A stretch of DNA of 64,000 nucleotides from Cohnella laeviribosi DSM 21336. GTDB lineage: Bacteria > Bacillota > Bacilli > Paenibacillales > Paenibacillaceae. The stretch is taken from assembly GCF_000378425.1 (NCBI RefSeq), contig NZ_KB899828.1:1-64000 (forward strand). Reading direction: 5' to 3'. Positions within the stretch are counted from its first letter, which is position 1; each line of letters begins with the position of its first letter. Below the pieces are notes generated by a model, which was not told where the DNA came from, made no database searches, and was given only the letters and a program-made list of their open reading frames with translations. A program made the translations under genes and the position numbers. Below, piece by piece: positions 16,437 to 27,612 of the stretch.

Positions 16437-17537
16437 TCACTTTGCCATAGGACCCGGATTCACTTTGGTAATCATGATCGACAGCTGTTTGGACAGATCG
16501 ATATCGTAAGGCGCTTTCAATTCATTGCCGGCTTCGTCCGTAATGACCCGAACGATCGGGCGGTGTACGCTCAGGGCATTGATGTCGACCACGACCGCCA
16601 ATTGCCCGGTATTCAGCTGCACCGTGATGCCGAGCGGATAGATCGCCACTTTGTCGCGGAACAGGCTCAGCATCTGCGTATCGTACAAAATGCCGCTTCC
16701 CGAATACAACGATTCCACCGCCTGATGCGGCAGCATCGCTTCCTTGTAAGCCCGGTGCGTCGTCATCGCGTCGTACGAATCGACAATGCCGATCCATTTT
16801 GCGTATTCATGGATTTCGTCGCCCTTCAGCCCGCGCGGATAACCCGAACCGTTGATGCGCTCGTGATGCTGGAAGGCGCAGTGAGCGGCGATCAGCGAAA
16901 TGTTCGGCTCGTCCTTGAGCAGATAATAGCCCAGCTCCGTATGCCGCTTCATCTCCTCAAATTCCTCGGGAGTCAGCTTTCCGGGCTTCATGAGCACCTG
17001 CATGGAGATTTGCGTTTTGCCGATGTCGTGCAGCAGCGCCCCCAGCCCCAGCGTAAGCAGTTCTTCCTTGCTGTAGCCGTTCGCGATCCCCAATAGGGTC
17101 GCATAGACGCAGACGTTCAGGGAATGCATGTAAAGGTAGTGATCGACCGTATGCAGGTTCATCAGCATGATCATGGCATCGCGGTTGCGCTGCAAATCGT
17201 CCAGCACCATATGCATCACGTTGCGGAGATTCCGCCCGACATACGGATACATCCCGCTTTGACGGCGTCCCGGCTGATCGATCAAATCGCGAAACACGCT
17301 GCGAATCGTGCTGAGCGCCTGCCTCTGCGTCTCTTCGTTCAGCAGCTCGGGCACCTCGATGCCTTCTGTCCTTGGATCCTGTATGTATAAATAACGAATT
17401 CCGTTCTCGGCCAGTTTCCGGATCAGAGAATTGGTCAGCTCCACTCCTTCAGCCAGAAGCACGATGCCATCGTCCGAGAAGATTTTTTTGCCCAGAACCA
17501 TGCCCGGGCTGCACATTGAGATCGGCATCATGCGCAT
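16437..17537 (-). CDS. HD-GYP domain phosphodiesterase
   Basis: A 366-residue cytoplasmic protein with an N-terminal ~120-residue region and a central HD-GYP domain: HSLNVCVYATLLG, the HD pair in GALLHDIGKTQI, HTELGYYLL, QHHERINGSGYPRGLKGDEI (GYP) and VDSYDAMTTHRAYK. HD-GYP proteins hydrolyse cyclic di-GMP to GMP or pGpG. The conserved metal ligands appear intact. Possible starts are TTG at 17576 and ATG at 17537; GGAGGGGGAG between them favours the latter. It has a strong promoter and its own terminator, so it is likely monocistronic. Confidence 0.9.
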   Translation of the reverse strand: MRMMPISMCSPGMVLGKKIFSDDGIVLLAEGVELTNSLIRKLAENGIRYLYIQDPRTEGIEVPELLNEETQRQALSTIRSVFRDLIDQPGRRQSGMYPYVGRNLRNVMHMVLDDLQRNRDAMIMLMNLHTVDHYLYMHSLNVCVYATLLGIANGYSKEELLTLGLGALLHDIGKTQISMQVLMKPGKLTPEEFEEMKRHTELGYYLLKDEPNISLIAAHCAFQHHERINGSGYPRGLKGDEIHEYAKWIGIVDSYDAMTTHRAYKEAMLPHQAVESLYSGSGILYDTQMLSLFRDKVAIYPLGITVQLNTGQLAVVVDINALSVHRPIVRVITDEAGNELKAPYDIDLSKQLSIMITKVNPGPMAK

Positions 17538-17591
17538 ATCCTCAACGGCTCCCCCTCCATTTTTTTCTTTTTCCAATCCAAAGTATTCGAA

Positions 17592-17619
17592 TCTATATTT
17601 AATGTAAGAGATTTGTCAA
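17592..17619 (-). promoter_or_regulatory. Sigma-A promoter of HD-GYP gene
   Basis: Minus-strand TTGACA (17614-17619), 16-bp spacer, TATAGA (17592-17597), about 55 bp before the chosen start. Confidence 0.6.
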
Positions 17620-17645
17620 TAAACGGCAAGGGAGAATGTCGAAAA

Positions 17646-18491
17646 TCATTTGTTCATGACGAAAAACCAGAACAGCGCCGCCAGCGCAAAACGGTACCAG
17701 GCAAAATGCTTCAGCTTTACCTTCTGCAGCACTTTCAGGAACCCGACGACGACAGCCCACGCGACGATAAAGGAAACGACGAATCCCGACGCGAAGAAGC
17801 GGAAGTCTTCCGCCTGAAAGCTTCCGATATTCTCCAGCAATTCGTAACCCGTGGCGACGGTCATGATGGGAATGGCGATAAAAAAAGAAAAATCGGCCGC
17901 CGCCCGGTAGCTGAGTCCGGTAAGCATGCCGGCGGCGATCGTCGCCCCCGACCGGGAAAACCCCGGCCACAGGGACAACATTTGCAGCAGCCCGATGACG
18001 AGCGCCTGACGATAGGTGATGTCGTCCATCGTTTCCGCGGTCCGTTTGATTTTGCCGGAATCGTACAACACTTCCGCAACCCACATGTAGATGCCGCCGA
18101 CGATGAGCGACAGCAGCACCGGATACGGCGAAAACCCCAGCTCCTTGATCGGATGCCGGAGCACGTACGCCATGCCCAGAGCGGGCGCAATCGCGATCAG
18201 CACGTGCGTCAGTTGCAGGCGGCGTTTGGGGAACGCCCCGATATCCAGGCCCCTGACCGACTCGGTACGGCGAAACCGCAGCACCTGAGCGATTTTGCTT
18301 CTGTATACGAGCGCGATCGCCAGAATGGCCGCGAATTGGATTACGACTTCGAATGATTTCAACTTCTCCGGCGCTTCTTCGTAGCCGAGCAGCTTGTTGG
18401 TCAAAATCATATGCCCGGACGAAGATACCGGCAGAAACTCCGTCAGCCCCTCGACGATTCCGAGAATGATACTATCGAACCAATGCAGCAT
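17646..18491 (-). CDS. uppP: Undecaprenyl-diphosphatase UppP (BacA)
   Basis: Polytopic membrane phosphatase, about 281 residues, that recycles undecaprenyl pyrophosphate for peptidoglycan synthesis and gives bacitracin tolerance. The two signature motifs are present: EGLTEFLPVSSSGHM near the N-terminus and WPGFSRSGATIAAGML with the PGxSRSGxT pattern. Seven or eight hydrophobic segments can be counted. GGAG precedes the ATG at 18491; a GTG four codons earlier overlaps that site. It lies 45 bp after the YunD-like gene and may share the moaA transcript. Confidence 0.95.
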   Translation of the reverse strand: MLHWFDSIILGIVEGLTEFLPVSSSGHMILTNKLLGYEEAPEKLKSFEVVIQFAAILAIALVYRSKIAQVLRFRRTESVRGLDIGAFPKRRLQLTHVLIAIAPALGMAYVLRHPIKELGFSPYPVLLSLIVGGIYMWVAEVLYDSGKIKRTAETMDDITYRQALVIGLLQMLSLWPGFSRSGATIAAGMLTGLSYRAAADFSFFIAIPIMTVATGYELLENIGSFQAEDFRFFASGFVVSFIVAWAVVVGFLKVLQKVKLKHFAWYRFALAALFWFFVMNK

Positions 18492-18536
18492 GGCGGTTTC
18501 CACTCCATTCGCCAGAAATAGGATTCATGCGGTCCG

Positions 18537-19973
18537 TCATCGCCTGCCGGAACGGTGCCACCTAGGCCGTCGGGCGTCCGCGACCGCTTCCGGATCGTTC
18601 AATGCGTCCGCCAGGATGTCGCGAATGAATTCCGGGAGAAAATACCGCAGGACGCGGCCCTCGCTAAGCCCTTTATATCCGATCCCGAAAGTAAACATGT
18701 CGAGCGTGCCGACCGCATATTCCCGCTCGTCGTCGAGCGGCTCGCCGCCGACCAGCACCTGCTGCACGCGCTCGTAAGGCGGCTTGGTATCGTCTGCGTA
18801 CACCTCAACCCCGTCCAGACAGAGCGTGCCGAGCACCTTGCCGCGGAATCCGAACCCTTGAAACTGCAGGTCGATAAAGTCGGGCAGCAGGCTTTCCTCC
18901 AAAGCCTGGCGCAGCAGCGCCCCTTTGAGCATAATCAGGCAAGGATTGATCGGCGACGGGCATATGGAATGAATATCGCCCTTCGTCACGGAGCCGGCCT
19001 TCAGCCCGCGAAGCAGTTGGCCGGCATTGGTCAAGCCGATTTCGGCGCCCGTCGTCTTCCGCAGCGCCGCGGCAAGCAGCGTGCCGAGCGGCGTTTCCCG
19101 CGACGGGTCGGAAGGAAGCGGGCTGTCCAGTTCGGCGATGACGCGGTTCATGACGGAACGGGCATCCGCCCCGTACTTGCGGATAAGCGCCTCGGCATCG
19201 GCATCGGCGGGGATATCGTCGGTCGGCACGCATCGCCCCTCGACCCGAATCCGTCCGTTCAAGCCGTCCTTCCGGATGTCGACGACCCCGACGTAGCGGC
19301 CGAACTTGCCTGCGGCGCATACCGTCGTCCGTCCGATCGTCAGCGGGGTTTCCAGCAGATGATGCGTGTGGGCCCCGAGAATCGCGTCGATCCCTTCGAC
19401 CTCCGCGGCAAGTCGTTCATCCATCCACAGCCCGAGATGGGACAACACGACGACCGCGTCCGCCTGCCGCCTCAGCTCGGGCACCCAGCGGGCGGCGGCT
19501 TCGATCGGGTCCTGCGCCTCCCAGCCCAGCAGGCGGTAATAGTCGTTGAATGCGGCCGTCAGTCCGAGCAGGCCGATTTTGATGCCCTTCTTCTCCACGA
19601 TCAGGGCCGGAATCATCCATGGCGGCGGGCTGCCGCTACCGGTCCAATTCAAATTCGCGCATACAACCGGAAACGGAGCCCCCGCATACATGCCTTCCAA
19701 ATGCTCGCGGGTACAGGTTATGCCCTCGTTGTTGCCCAGCGTAACCGCGTCGTAGCGAAGCAGCTCGAGCAGCGCCCGATTGACCGCTCCGCCTGTGCCC
19801 TCCGTCTCGGGACGAGCGCGATCCAGGAAATCGCCGCAATCGATCAACAGAAGCCGCTCCGGCTCAAGCTCGCGGCGCATCTGCTTGACAAATGTGGCGA
19901 TTTGCGCCGCTTCTTCAAGATGGCTGTGCAGATCGTTCGTATGAATCAACGTTACCGATGCATCGCGTTCGAT
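18537..19973 (-). CDS. yunD: YunD-like metallophosphatase / 5'-nucleotidase
   Basis: A ~478-residue UshA-like enzyme without signal peptide. The N-terminal metallophosphatase domain has IHTNDLHSHLEE, CGDFLDRA, TLGNNEG, VVLSHLG and GAHTHH metal-binding motifs. The C-terminal 5'-nucleotidase domain starts near ETPLGTLLAAALRKTTGAEI. It probably hydrolyses nucleoside phosphates in the cytoplasm. The start is unusual: the Shine-Dalgarno AAGGAGG lies 7 bases before an ATC codon at 19971-19973, and the only in-frame conventional start is TTG at 19949, 31 bases beyond the site. I extended the gene to the ATC. It follows moaA by 27 bp. Confidence 0.85.
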   Translation of the reverse strand: MERDASVTLIHTNDLHSHLEEAAQIATFVKQMRRELEPERLLLIDCGDFLDRARPETEGTGGAVNRALLELLRYDAVTLGNNEGITCTREHLEGMYAGAPFPVVCANLNWTGSGSPPPWMIPALIVEKKGIKIGLLGLTAAFNDYYRLLGWEAQDPIEAAARWVPELRRQADAVVVLSHLGLWMDERLAAEVEGIDAILGAHTHHLLETPLTIGRTTVCAAGKFGRYVGVVDIRKDGLNGRIRVEGRCVPTDDIPADADAEALIRKYGADARSVMNRVIAELDSPLPSDPSRETPLGTLLAAALRKTTGAEIGLTNAGQLLRGLKAGSVTKGDIHSICPSPINPCLIMLKGALLRQALEESLLPDFIDLQFQGFGFRGKVLGTLCLDGVEVYADDTKPPYERVQQVLVGGEPLDDEREYAVGTLDMFTFGIGYKGLSEGRVLRYFLPEFIRDILADALNDPEAVADARRPRWHRSGRR

Positions 19974-20000
19974 GGTACTCCCTCCTTAAGCTCGGGCACG

Positions 20001-21002
20001 TCAACCGCCGATTTGCGACATGCGTCTGTCCGTCGGCACATGAGACAGCGATTGCCCGGCCAGCAAAGCCGCCATCTCGTGATTTTCGGGTTTCATGTCC
20101 ATCGCGCGCTCGAACAACGCCGTCAACGCCTGGCTCGACCCAAGGGCAGGACGCACGTTCAATTCATCCATCCAGTACAGGCAAGGCTTAATGTAACCGT
20201 CGGCCGTCAGCCTCAGGCGGTTGCAGTTTTTGCAAAAGTGATCGCTGATCGGGTGAATGAGGCCGAACGTGCCGGCTCCGCCGCGAATCCGCCAGTTCTC
20301 CGACGGACCGCTGCCGACCGGAGCGGGTTCGGCGTCCAGCTCGTAGCCGAGACGTTCCGCTTCCTCCAGCACCCGCGTCAGCGGCAAATACGAATTGCGC
20401 CAATTGGCGTCGTCGTGGCCGATCGGCATATATTCGATAAACCGGACATGAAGCGGCTGCTCGTAGCTTAAACGCAGGAACGTGCCGATCTCGTCCTCGT
20501 TGATGCCTTTGAGGAGCACGCAGTTGAGCTTGATCGGCTGAAGTCCCGCCTCCCCGGCCGCCCTGATGCCTTCGATCACGCGGCTTAAATCCCCTCGCCG
20601 GGCGATAAAGCGGAAGCGGGCGGCATCCAGCGTATCCAGGCTGATGTTGACGCGGCTCAGTCCCGCTTCCTTGAGCTTCTTCGCTTGCGGCGCAAGCAAG
20701 ATGCCATTGGTCGTCAACGCGATTTCCTCGATCCCCGGTATGGCCGACAATTCGCCGATCAGCTCGTGGAGATTCGGGCGGACAAGCGGCTCTCCTCCGG
20801 TAATTCTCAGCTTGGATATGCCCAGCCGCGCCGCCGCGGCGACGATTTCCACAATTTGAGGGTACGTGAGCAGCCGATCCTGATCCATAAAGGGCATGCC
20901 TTCCTCCGGCATGCAGTACAGGCAGCGCAAATTGCACCGGTCCGTTACGGATATCCGCAAGTACGTATGCTTTCTTCCGAAGCGGTCAACCAATTCCGGC
21001 AT
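20001..21002 (-). CDS. moaA: GTP 3',8-cyclase MoaA
   Basis: Radical SAM enzyme of 333 residues that starts molybdenum cofactor synthesis by cyclising GTP. The SAM cluster motif is CNLRCLYC at about residue 24. LRITGGEPLVRPN follows. The C-terminal second cluster is given by HFCKNCNRLRLTADGYIKPC, and the protein ends with the conserved GG tail (RRMSQIGG) needed for activity. AAGGAGGGG precedes the ATG. It is divergent from the MoaD-MoaE fusion gene at 21146, so the two share an intergenic promoter region of about 140 bp. Confidence 0.96.
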   Translation of the reverse strand: MPELVDRFGRKHTYLRISVTDRCNLRCLYCMPEEGMPFMDQDRLLTYPQIVEIVAAAARLGISKLRITGGEPLVRPNLHELIGELSAIPGIEEIALTTNGILLAPQAKKLKEAGLSRVNISLDTLDAARFRFIARRGDLSRVIEGIRAAGEAGLQPIKLNCVLLKGINEDEIGTFLRLSYEQPLHVRFIEYMPIGHDDANWRNSYLPLTRVLEEAERLGYELDAEPAPVGSGPSENWRIRGGAGTFGLIHPISDHFCKNCNRLRLTADGYIKPCLYWMDELNVRPALGSSQALTALFERAMDMKPENHEMAALLAGQSLSHVPTDRRMSQIGG

Positions 21003-21145
21003 CAGCCAATCCCCTCCTTACTATACATACCATGCTTGTTTGGATGGCTATGCGTGCTATTCTCATTAGCATAACATTTTCGGAAGCGTTATGGTATGCT
21101 TGTGTAAACGATAATTTTCTGAAGCTGAATAGAAGGATGACGGAC

Positions 21146-21910
21146 ATGGAACAAGAAAACCGACGCTGGCAAATCGCCTTGTTCGCCGGTCTTGCGGAAC
21201 GGCTGAATACGAGGTCTTTGACGTTGGATATCGAAGCTTCGGCCTTGACGGTCGGGGAACTGAAGGAGCTGCTCAAGCAGCGGTTTCCGGAGCATGCGGA
21301 TTTGATCTCCATTTCCTTCATGGCCTGCAATCAGGCCTTTGCCGGGGACGACCGTACGGTGTCGGCAAGCGACGAGCTGGCGCTGCTGCCCCCGGTGTCC
21401 GGCGGCGAGGAGAGCGGAGCCGAAGAGGAAGCCCCGGCGCTTGCCGAGCGCTTCGCGATCCGCATGGAGAAGCTCGACCCGGACGAGGCGCTGGCGCTCG
21501 TAAGCCATCCCGATCACGGAGCCGCGCTAGTCTTCGTCGGCACGACGAGGGAATGGACGGCCGGAAAGCGGACGGTTCATCTGGAATACGAGGCTTACGT
21601 TCCGATGGCGCTGTCCGAAATGCGGCGGATCGGCCGGGAAATCGGCGAGCACTGGCCGGGAACGCTGTGCGCGATCCATCACCGCATCGGCTCCGTCGCC
21701 GTTGGCGAGGCGAGCGTCGTCATCGCCGTTTCCTCCCCGCATCGCGCCCAAAGCTATGAGGCGAGCCGCTACGCCATCGAGCGGTTGAAGCAAACGGTGC
21801 CGATCTGGAAAAAAGAAGTGTACGAGGATGGGTCGGAATGGAAAGGCCATCAGAGCGGTCCCTGGAACCCGCTCGCGTCCCCGGAACATACGGGAGAGGC
21901 GGGAAATTGA
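21146..21910 (+). CDS. MoaD-MoaE fusion, molybdopterin synthase
   Basis: A 254-residue single-chain molybdopterin synthase. Residues 8-87 are MoaD-like (ubiquitin fold, WQIALFAGLAERLNTRS to LLPPVSGG) and residues ~100-235 are MoaE (FVGTTREWTAG, HRIGSVAVGEASVVIAVSSP, WKKEVYEDGSEW). The two add sulfur to precursor Z. In MoaD the terminal Gly-Gly must be free for thiocarboxylation; here G86-G87 is followed by EESGAEEEAPAL, so processing is needed. The start at 21146 follows GAAGG; the earlier frame to 21032 lacks a site. A very strong terminator follows. Confidence 0.93.
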   Translation: MEQENRRWQIALFAGLAERLNTRSLTLDIEASALTVGELKELLKQRFPEHADLISISFMACNQAFAGDDRTVSASDELALLPPVSGGEESGAEEEAPALAERFAIRMEKLDPDEALALVSHPDHGAALVFVGTTREWTAGKRTVHLEYEAYVPMALSEMRRIGREIGEHWPGTLCAIHHRIGSVAVGEASVVIAVSSPHRAQSYEASRYAIERLKQTVPIWKKEVYEDGSEWKGHQSGPWNPLASPEHTGEAGN

Positions 21911-21999
21911 AAGGCCCGCATGACGAATCCCGCTTGCGTGAAGCAAGCGGTTCGTCCCGATCAGGCACAGGTCTGCGGCGCGATAGGATTTGAACGATA

Positions 22000-22045
22000 A
22001 AGCCCGAAAAACGCCTTGCAAAATCAAGGCTTTTTCGGGCTTTTT
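22000..22045 (+). terminator. Strong terminator after MoaD-MoaE gene
   Basis: AAGCCCGAAAAACGCCTTG (22000-22018) pairs almost fully with CAAGGCTTTTTCGGGCTT (from 22025), followed by TTTTT. It is a ~18-bp stem with a 6-nt loop. Confidence 0.9.
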
Positions 22046-22087
22046 AACATCCGCCGCCAATCGCTTGTCCCAGGCTGTGGATTGGCT

Positions 22088-22249
22088 GTAAACATTGAAA
22101 AAACGGCGCAGAGCAATGCAAGCAATCCTTGCACCTTCACCGTGACGTTGTCGGCGGAGGGGAGCTCAACGATAACAGGCTCACCCCTCTATCTTGTGCT
22201 TGTTGTCGACGCTACTTCTTCAATGGGGACACAGGATCTCAAGAATTAA
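22088..22249 (+). pseudogene. Fragment of a von Willebrand factor A surface protein gene
   Basis: A short open stretch translates to a sequence resembling the start of a vWA domain: PCTFTVTLSAEGSS followed by LYLVLVVDATSSMGTQDLKN, ending at a stop. LVVDATSSMG matches the MIDAS pattern DxSxS with a preceding hydrophobic strand, and the upstream beta-rich segment is typical of Gram-positive vWA adhesins. Only about 54 codons remain; there is no start signal of its own and no continuation of the domain in other frames. The frame runs back into the terminator at 22000-22045. I read it as a remnant left by deletion. Confidence 0.5.
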
Positions 22250-22346
22250 AATCTTGGGGAAGCGTACGTTTTCTGGGGAAATGCCCATTCAAGGAAATAG
22301 GCAACCGCATACGATGGGTTTGAACCTATTTCAAGGAGTGAATTTC

Positions 22347-22616
22347 TTGTATTCTCATCATTTCCATCATCATCCGAGCGCGATGGGGCCCATTCACGCG
22401 TATCCCGGGCATGTTCACACGGTGTCGTCCATTGATCCGTACGTCGTGGAAGCGCTCAGGCGCTTGATGGGCCGCTGTGTCTGTTTCGAAACGACCCGGG
22501 GAGCGATCGAAGGCACCATCCTGGATGTAAAACCGGACCATGTGCTGCTGGAACTGCACGGCGGCCGGCAAGCGTGCGTGCGGATTGCCGAAATCGTTTG
22601 GACCATGCCGCTGTAA
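22347..22616 (+). CDS. DUF2642 (YuzF-like) small protein
   Basis: An 89-residue protein with a His-rich N-terminus (YSHHFHHHPSAMGPIHAYPG) and a conserved C-terminal core (LMGRCVCFETTRGAIEGTIL, then VLLELHGGRQACVRIAEIVW). This core matches DUF2642, a small beta-barrel-like domain common in spore formers, function unknown. The start is TTG at 22347 with AAGGAG eight bases upstream; no ATG fits. The His-rich tail could bind metal. Cotranscription with neighbours is unlikely. Confidence 0.75.
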   Translation: MYSHHFHHHPSAMGPIHAYPGHVHTVSSIDPYVVEALRRLMGRCVCFETTRGAIEGTILDVKPDHVLLELHGGRQACVRIAEIVWTMPL

Positions 22617-23048
22617 CCGTTTGCTGCAACGGTTTGAAGGAAGGAACCGCTTGCGCGGTTCGCGAATCGTTGGTAAAGCCCCGGTTTCCGAGGATTTGCC
22701 GACTTATGGACGGTGGGATATCGTCGAACACATGCAAAAAACGTGTCCGGACGACTTGATCACGCAAGCGTGATAGTCACCGCGTCTTGACCAAAGCGCC
22801 GCGAACCCATTAACCCCAGGTCACGGCGCTTGTTTGATATGTCCATCATCCGGCTAGATTAACGACAACGTTTATTCATAACTTGGCACTCACCATCTAT
22901 TCGAAAACGTCGCCACCATCCAGATTCGCAGCCAGGGACAAGGGGGAACAAAACGAATTCCGTATTGCGTTTCGTTTGCGTTTTACGAAGAATCTGCATA
23001 AAGTTCGAAATCCATCAACGCTGTACCAATTTTGAAGGGGTGCCACAC
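22617..23048. other. Intergenic stretch with several hairpins, no gene
   Basis: No credible protein gene. Hairpins seen: AACCGTT/AACGGTT (22615-22634), the perfect inverted repeat ATCACGC-AA-GCGTGAT (22759-22774), and AAGCGCCG/CGGCGCTT (22794-22801 with 22824-22831), the last followed by GTTTGAT and possibly a weak + strand terminator. Confidence 0.4.
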
Positions 23049-23117
23049 ATGCCGTATTTCTTCACCAAGAAAATCGAAAAGGACGCGCTCGCCCTTTACC
23101 CACTATACATTCAGTAA
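23049..23117 (+). CDS. Possible 22-residue peptide ORF
   Basis: ATG at 23049 follows AAGGGG at a spacing of 8. The ORF encodes MPYFFTKKIEKDALALYPLY followed by IQ and a TAA stop. It is too short to judge by composition, and its 3' half overlaps the large inverted repeat at 23079-23147, so the coding reading may be accidental. Confidence 0.25.
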   Translation: MPYFFTKKIEKDALALYPLYIQ

Positions 23118-23147
23118 TGTGGGCAAATTATGGGCAAGCGCGTCCTT
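23079..23147 (-). terminator. Large inverted repeat, probable suf operon terminator
   Basis: AAGGACGCGCTCGCCC (23079-23094) is complementary to GGGCAAGCGCGTCCTT (23132-23147) with one mismatch, and CCCAC/GTGGG pair inside it. On the minus strand the stem ends in TTTTCGATTTT, about 30 bp after the sufB stop, so it can terminate the suf operon, though the T tract is interrupted. Confidence 0.6.
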
Positions 23148-23177
23148 AACCCCTCACAGCCCTTGATAAATCAAGGC

Positions 23178-24575
23178 TTAACCTATAGACCCTTCCATCT
23201 CGAACTTAATGAGACGATTCATTTCGACCGCGTACTCCATCGGCAGCTCTTTCGTAAACGGCTCGATGAAGCCCATTACGATCATCTGGGTCGCTTCCGC
23301 TTCCGACAGGCCGCGGCTCATCAGGTAGAAGAGCTGATCCTCGGACACTTTGGAGACGGTCGCCTCATGCTCCAGCGTGACGTTGTCGTTCAAAATTTCG
23401 TTGTACGGAATCGTATCGCTCGTCGACTGGTTGTCGAGGATGAGCGTGTCGCACTTGATGTTCGACTTCGCGCCTTCCGCGTTGCGCCCGAAGGAGGCCA
23501 GTCCGCGGTAGGTGACTTTGCCGCCATGCTTGGAAATCGACTTCGACACGATCGTCGACGTCGTTTCCGGCGCGAGGTGAATCATCTTGGCGCCGGCGTC
23601 CTGGTGCTGCCCTTTGCCCGCTACGGCGATGGAGAGCACCATGCCCTTCGCGCCGCGGCCTTTGAGCACGACGGCCGGATATTTCATCGTCAGCTTGGAA
23701 CCGATGTTGCCGTCGACCCATTCCATCGTCGCGTTCTCTTCGGCGACGGCGCGCTTGGTGACGAGGTTATAAATGTTCGGCGCCCAGTTTTGGATCGTCG
23801 TGTAGCGGACGCGCGCGTCCTTTTTGACGATAATTTCGACCACGGCGCTGTGCAGCGAGTTCGTGCTGTAAATCGGGGCGGTGCAGCCTTCCACGTAGTG
23901 GACGAAGCTGCCTTCGTCCGCGATGATCAGCGTGCGTTCGAACTGACCCATGTTTTCGGAGTTGATCCGGAAGTACGCCTGCAGCGGAATTTCGCATTTC
24001 ACGCCTTTGGGCACATAGATGAAGCTGCCGCCGGACCATACCGCGCTGTTCAGCGCCGCAAATTTGTTGTCCGTCGGGGGAACGACCGTGCCGAAATACT
24101 CCTTGAAAAGCTCCGGATGCTCGCGCAAAGCGGTGTCGGTGTCCATGAAGATGACGCCCTGCTTTTCGAGATCCTCCCGCATCGAGTGGTACACGACTTC
24201 CGATTCGTACTGGGCGGATACGCCGGCCAGGAATTTCTGTTCGGCTTCCGGAATGCCCAGCTTGTCGAACGTGGCCTTGATCTCCTCCGGCACTTCCTCC
24301 CACGTTTTGCCTTGCTTCTCGGACGGTCTTACATAATACTGAATGTCGTCGAAATCAAGGTCGTCCAAATTGCCGCCCCAACGAGGCAACGGCATCTTGT
24401 TGAACTGCTCCAGCGCTTTGAGGCGGAAATTCAGCATCCATTCCGGTTCGCCTTTAATTTCGGAAATGGTGCGGACCACTTCGGGAGTCAGCCCTTTGCC
24501 GGATTCAAATACCGCTTTGTGCTCGTCGCGGAACCCGTACTTGTACTCTTCCAATTCGGGCATATTTTTCGCCAT
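23178..24575 (-). CDS. sufB: Fe-S cluster assembly protein SufB
   Basis: Scaffold subunit of the SUF iron-sulfur assembly machine, 465 residues from the ATG at 24575 (AAGGAGG upstream), equal to B. subtilis SufB. It shows the SufB/D beta-helix core and motifs such as [30 protein letters not shown] and [14 protein letters not shown]. It works with SufC and SufD, receiving sulfur from SufS through SufU. It is the last gene of sufC-sufD-sufS-sufU-sufB, 46 bp after sufU. Confidence 0.97.
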   Translation of the reverse strand: MAKNMPELEEYKYGFRDEHKAVFESGKGLTPEVVRTISEIKGEPEWMLNFRLKALEQFNKMPLPRWGGNLDDLDFDDIQYYVRPSEKQGKTWEEVPEEIKATFDKLGIPEAEQKFLAGVSAQYESEVVYHSMREDLEKQGVIFMDTDTALREHPELFKEYFGTVVPPTDNKFAALNSAVWSGGSFIYVPKGVKCEIPLQAYFRINSENMGQFERTLIIADEGSFVHYVEGCTAPIYSTNSLHSAVVEIIVKKDARVRYTTIQNWAPNIYNLVTKRAVAEENATMEWVDGNIGSKLTMKYPAVVLKGRGAKGMVLSIAVAGKGQHQDAGAKMIHLAPETTSTIVSKSISKHGGKVTYRGLASFGRNAEGAKSNIKCDTLILDNQSTSDTIPYNEILNDNVTLEHEATVSKVSEDQLFYLMSRGLSEAEATQMIVMGFIEPFTKELPMEYAVEMNRLIKFEMEGSIG

Positions 24576-24621
24576 GACGACCAACCTCCTTGTTTGTCAT
24601 GATATTGCAGCGTGCCTAAAT

Positions 24622-27590
<2,969 letters not shown>

Positions 27591-27612
27591 GATTCTAGCC
27601 TCCCTTGTCCTC

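Noticed and set aside
18555-20471. 638-codon + strand ORF opposite yunD and moaA
   Set aside because: Shadow of two genes with clear motifs on the minus strand; its composition is arginine-rich and without domain features.
23130-24602. 490-codon + strand ORF opposite sufB
   Set aside because: Shadow ORF; the sufB frame is unmistakable and there is no independent ribosome binding site of quality.
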